Of a stretch of DNA of 64,000 bases, positions 60,834 to 64,000 are shown in pieces. The notes below the pieces were generated by a model. It had not been told where the DNA came from and searched no databases. It was given only the letters and a program-made list of their open reading frames with translations. This stretch comes from JACCXE01 sp963718605 (GTDB taxonomy: Bacteria; Actinomycetota; Acidimicrobiia; Acidimicrobiales; JACCXE01). The stretch covers positions 1,612,001 to 1,676,000 of the forward strand of contig OY970363.1 of the NCBI GenBank assembly GCA_963718605.1, given 5' to 3'. A program made the position numbers and the translations under genes. Numbering within the stretch: the first letter of the stretch is position 1; every line of letters begins with the position of its first letter.

Positions 60834-61166
60834 TCATTTCTTCCAGGTAATCGTCTGCTCCAGGTCTTCGGCGCCGTCGTCGTGAAAGACAAGAACGACA
60901 TCCCCCAACAGGATCTCGTCGCCCGAACGTAGGTGCTGATCGCCTTCCACGCGTTTGTTGTTGACGAACGTGCCGTTTGATGAGCCCACATCACGAACGC
61001 AGTAGCCACCGGGATACTCGACGATCGCAGAATGGAATCTCGAGACGCTCTGATCAGTTCTGAGCGAAATCGTATTGGTTGTGTCCCGCCCGATGGTCGT
61101 GATCTCCCCGGACAACGGAAGCCTCTGTGGCAGGCCGCCACCGGATATCTCGATGAAAGCGCTCAT
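60834..61166 (-). CDS. FHA-domain protein
   Basis: A 110-residue single FHA domain, a phosphothreonine-binding module. TTIGRDTTNTISLRTDQSVSRFHSAIV and CVRDVGSSNGTFVNNKRV carry the conserved Gly-Arg, Ser-x-x-His and Asn-Gly residues that bind phosphopeptides. ATG 61166. It is the first gene inside the suspected tRNA-Gly element and may serve a Ser/Thr kinase encoded elsewhere. Confidence 0.88.
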   Translation of the reverse strand: MSAFIEISGGGLPQRLPLSGEITTIGRDTTNTISLRTDQSVSRFHSAIVEYPGGYCVRDVGSSNGTFVNNKRVEGDQHLRSGDEILLGDVVLVFHDDGAEDLEQTITWKK

Positions 61167-61351
61167 CGCAGGGACCCTAGATCCGCGAAGCCCGCGGTGC
61201 CGCAAGCGGTCGACACACGCGGAGCGTACGGACCGGCTCTCAGTCCGTGAACGGTGAGAACGCCCCGTTCCGGTTCGCAGATAGAACGCCGCGGGTGACA
61301 GGGGGAGTGGTCCCCATTCCGTCCTCAGGTCAACAACCGCATAGTGGCGAC

Positions 61352-62089
61352 ATGAAAACTTCGACTCTCCGTCGCTCGCTCGTGATCGCGTCGAGTGGCC
61401 AGTCGGCGGTAGCGAACGACTGGTCGCACGACGGCGGGCGAATCCTGTTCACGATCAATCACGTCGACGGACTGTCCGAGGTTGGACTGGTGAGCCGACT
61501 GGGTGGACGGATGACGGTGCTCACTCCGGCAGCGACCGGCGGTGGCCACAACGCGACCTTCAGTCCTGACGGACTTCGCATCTCTTACGTTCGAACCGCG
61601 GACTGGAGCCTGATGACGACGACGGTCCTCGGTCTGACCCGTCCGCGGATGTTGATTGCTGCGCCCACGTACAGCGCGAGTTGGTCGCCGACCGTGAACC
61701 AGATCCTCTTCGTTGGTCCGCGCGGTGTTGGGGTTGTGAACGCGAATGGCGCGAATACGCACTACATCGCGTGTTGCGACAATGCGTCGGCGACGTGGAG
61801 CCCCGACGGCAAGCACATCGCCATTGTTGACCCGGGCCTCGCGATGCAAACGGTTGACCCAAGCGGAGACAACGCGCAAAGCGTGGGTGGTTCGTTCGGG
61901 GCACGGACCGGCGTGGACTACTCGCCTGACGGCCGCTTCATCGTCTTCAACAAGTGGGTTCGGATCGGATCGGATCCCACGGCGATTCGTAGCGAGCTGT
62001 TCGTGATCCCTGCTGGCGGAGGTGTGCCACGCGCCCTCGCGCCGTGGGCGTACGGCGATCGCGACTACCCGACATGGGCCGCGGCGTAG
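61352..62089 (+). CDS. TolB-like beta-propeller protein (PD40 repeats)
   Basis: About 245 residues of WD40-like propeller blades: NDWSHDGGRILFTIN, NATFSPDGLRISYVRT, ATWSPDGKHIAIVDP and VDYSPDGRFIVFNKW are four PD40 blades. No signal peptide is seen from ATG 61352, and the earlier in-frame start (61247) adds only a low-complexity stretch, so the protein may be N-terminally cut compared with secreted TolB-like proteins. Its substrate or partner is unknown. The next gene starts 23 bases on. Confidence 0.75.
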   Translation: MKTSTLRRSLVIASSGQSAVANDWSHDGGRILFTINHVDGLSEVGLVSRLGGRMTVLTPAATGGGHNATFSPDGLRISYVRTADWSLMTTTVLGLTRPRMLIAAPTYSASWSPTVNQILFVGPRGVGVVNANGANTHYIACCDNASATWSPDGKHIAIVDPGLAMQTVDPSGDNAQSVGGSFGARTGVDYSPDGRFIVFNKWVRIGSDPTAIRSELFVIPAGGGVPRALAPWAYGDRDYPTWAAA

Positions 62090-62112
62090 CTCGCCCCGGC
62101 GTCCGAGGCGAC

Positions 62113-64000
62113 GTGGTTGACGAACGCGGTCAACCAGAACGAGCCGTGGATACGTTTGACGACGTGGGGGCGCGTTCGAACGACGGTGTCGCCGGCCCGA
62201 TCGCTGCGTTGTTAGGCCGACGACTGTCGGCGCTGCGAGAGACCGGTGGACTCAGTCAACGCGCGCTCGCACAGGAGCTTGGTCTGAAGAACCACGGCGA
62301 CGTTTCGCAGTGGGAGCGCGGTCGTCGCTCGATTCCTCGTGTGCACCTCGGTCGCATCGCAGAACTGTTCGCGGCGGACCTCGATGAACTAGTCGAGCTG
62401 CACGATCGGATGCTCGCCGACAATTCGCGGCGTCGAGCGATGCGTTCGCTCGGTTGGTCCTCCTCGGCGAGCGGTCCGGTAGGCAACGTTGATGCACGAC
62501 TGCGCACGCCAACATTCTGCGGTCGCGACTTCGAGCTACAGGAACTCGGGCGGAAGTTTGCGGGCGGACCGGACTCGTCGGCCGTGCAAGTGATCTGCGG
62601 CATGGCCGGTGTCGGCAAGACGCAACTTGCGCTCGCGTATGCCGCTGAGTACTCGTCGCGATATGACCTGGTCTGGTTCGCGTCTGCCTCGGAGATAGCC
62701 GCATTCCCTGCGCAAGTCGTGGAACTTGCGTCGCTGGTCGGTGTTGAACCGTCCGGCGCTCACGCGGCGGATGATGTCGTCCGGGTGATGCGTGAGCTGG
62801 CGCGGATGTCGCGGTGGTTGCTGATCATCGATGACGCCCGTGACGCAGAAGTTGTCCGCGCCTATTGCCCAACCGATCAGGGTGGCCACGTGCTGGTCAC
62901 ATCACGCCATCACGCTTGGCGGTCTGTTGGAAGTCCGCTCACTTTGGACGTTTTGTCGCTCGCCGACAGCGCGGAATTCCTTCAGCGTCGTACTGGTCGA
63001 ACGGCGGGCGTCGATGAGCTCGCCCAGCTACTTGGGGGATTGCCGCTGGCGTTGGAACAGGCGGGTGCGCTGATTGAGGTCACCGGACTGAGCTTCGACG
63101 TCTATGCGGCGCGGTTGCGCGAAGCGCCGAGCCTCGTGTTGAGCAAAGGCGAGCCGGCGCTGTACGGGACGACGGTCGCTAAAACGCTCAAGCTCGCCCT
63201 TGAAGAGCTGGCTGAGTCGAACGGCGCTGCCGCCGACGTGTTGGTCGGCGCGGCCACGCTCGGCGCGGCGCCGATCCCGACCGCGTTGCTGGTGGACGGG
63301 TCGACGGAGCCGCTTCTCGGCCTGCAACGCCTTGGTCTCGCGCTCGTCGACGAAACGACGATGCAGGTACACCCGCTCGTACAGGCGTTTCTGCGCGACT
63401 GGCTGCCCGCCGACGTGCTCGCACGATTCGCGTCCGTAACTGCGACTCGGCTGCTCCGGTGCCTTCCGGACGACCCGACCAATCCAGAGTGCTGGGCCGC
63501 GTGTGACTCCGTCGTCACGCACGCCGTCGCCCTCGCGTCGGTCTCGAACGCGCGCGACCTCGGAGTCGCGCTCTCGTTTCTCAGCGGCTATCTCGGTATG
63601 CGAGGCCAAGCCGACGACGCGCTGGCGTTGGCGTCCTCCGCGATCGCAGTTCTGCGGTCCGGTGACGGCACAGCGAGCGAGGTCGCCGACGCGTTGCACA
63701 ATGCAGGAAGCATCTGCAGCGAGGCGGGTCATCGAGCGGACGCGAGGGACTTCTTCGAGCAGTCGCTGACATCGCGACGTGCCGGTCCAGATGCCAACGA
63801 CTTGCGCATTGCCGGCACCGTCGCCGCGATCGGCGCCACGTACCTGGATGCCGATCCGGTTAAGGCAGCGAAGTTCCTGGAGGAGGCCCTTACTTCGATC
63901 ACTGCGCTCGAGTCGGCGGATCACTCGTACGCACTGGCGGTCGCCGGTGACCTGAGCTTGGCTCTCGAGTCGCAAGGCGACACGGCGCGCGCGCTGCAGC
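62113..64000 (+). CDS. HTH-NB-ARC-TPR STAND ATPase, cut by window end
   Basis: An open frame of 629 residues running off the right edge. Residues 30-95: XRE-type helix-turn-helix (RRLSALRETGGLSQRALAQE then NHGDVSQWERGRRSIP). Residues 135-400: NB-ARC ATPase with sensor entry FCGRDFELQELG, Walker A GMAGVGKTQ, Walker B WLLIIDDA and GLPLALEQAG. From about 440: helical TPR-like repeats (ASSAIAVLRSGDG; FFEQSLTSRRAG; FLEEALTSITAL). Such STAND proteins act as ligand-triggered switches, in transcription or in phage defence. The C-terminus, and so any effector domain, is outside the window. GTG 62113 or GTG 62146. Confidence 0.85.
   Translation, partial: MVDERGQPERAVDTFDDVGARSNDGVAGPIAALLGRRLSALRETGGLSQRALAQELGLKNHGDVSQWERGRRSIPRVHLGRIAELFAADLDELVELHDRMLADNSRRRAMRSLGWSSSASGPVGNVDARLRTPTFCGRDFELQELGRKFAGGPDSSAVQVICGMAGVGKTQLALAYAAEYSSRYDLVWFASASEIAAFPAQVVELASLVGVEPSGAHAADDVVRVMRELARMSRWLLIIDDARDAEVVRAYCPTDQGGHVLVTSRHHAWRSVGSPLTLDVLSLADSAEFLQRRTGRTAGVDELAQLLGGLPLALEQAGALIEVTGLSFDVYAARLREAPSLVLSKGEPALYGTTVAKTLKLALEELAESNGAAADVLVGAATLGAAPIPTALLVDGSTEPLLGLQRLGLALVDETTMQVHPLVQAFLRDWLPADVLARFASVTATRLLRCLPDDPTNPECWAACDSVVTHAVALASVSNARDLGVALSFLSGYLGMRGQADDALALASSAIAVLRSGDGTASEVADALHNAGSICSEAGHRADARDFFEQSLTSRRAGPDANDLRIAGTVAAIGATYLDADPVKAAKFLEEALTSITALESADHSYALAVAGDLSLALESQGDTARALQ

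Noticed and set aside
60775..60840. A full tRNA gene at the tRNA-Gly fragment
   Set aside because: The upstream 50 bases on the minus strand give no D-arm, anticodon arm or matching 5' acceptor strand.
1..64000. CRISPR arrays, rRNA, complete tRNA genes and insertion sequences
   Set aside because: No regularly spaced direct repeats beyond the coding 30-bp units at 45862-46011, no transposase and no complete structural RNA were recognised.

Overview
The window is high-GC, densely packed DNA from a free-living actinomycete. Supporting signs are four F420-type luciferase-like monooxygenases, a partner-switching sigma factor system of the SigB/SigF type, a GAF-ANTAR regulator, many GTG starts, GTGA/ATGA stop-start overlaps and leaderless-looking promoters. 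An Acidimicrobiia-like lineage is plausible but cannot be proved from the sequence alone. Gene density is very high and no stretch over 300 bases lacks a gene.

Layout. (1) 1-12.0 kb is an uptake and catabolism locus. It holds a branched-chain-type ABC transporter (ATPase, fused permease, substrate-binding protein), an MFS transporter, a ROK repressor, a GH84 beta-N-acetylglucosaminidase, a ROK kinase, a DegT-type aminotransferase and a ceramidase-like/alpha-beta hydrolase fusion. It looks like a system for a GlcNAc- or aminosugar-containing conjugate. (2) 12.0-13.13 kb is a one-gene cassette: an AbiEi-like/DUF559 (Vsr-type nuclease) protein bracketed by two inverted copies of a ~55-60 bp repeat. 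(3) 13.1-19.7 kb is mixed: BtuF-like protein, drug exporter, acetyltransferase, F420 oxidoreductase, GH5 glycosidase, YihY, GAF protein. (4) 19.7-26.7 kb is a general stress locus: sigma factor and its anti-sigma factor, PP2C phosphatase, second anti-sigma-like ATPase, STAS antagonist, CsbD, topoisomerase IB and small membrane proteins. Several of these genes carry GTTT-N14-17-GGGTA promoters about 10 bases from the start codon. (5) 26.7-40.4 kb is metabolic: NuoF-like protein, CFA-synthase-like methyltransferase, P450, TauE, nitroreductase, FAD oxidoreductase, amidohydrolase, DJ-1/GlxA pair. (6) 40.4-47.4 kb is one very large secreted protein with a gingipain-like (C25) protease region and Ig-like repeats. 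(7) 48.3-58.4 kb centres on cyanophycin: synthetase, cyanophycinase and a beta-aspartyl peptidase, with two haem-oxygenase-like paralogues and a GH65 enzyme. (8) At 60.75 kb lies a 25-base tRNA-Gly 3' fragment, the expected scar of an integrated element. To its right are FHA, beta-propeller and HTH-NB-ARC-TPR genes, the last cut by the window edge.

Seven conserved genes between 3 and 45 kb (ABC ATPase, binding protein, NuoF-like, plasmid-stabilisation-like, nitroreductase, FAD oxidoreductase, giant protease) each carry one single-base indel that splits an otherwise intact family sequence. I read these as probable consensus errors rather than seven independent pseudogenes. Both frames are described in each entry.
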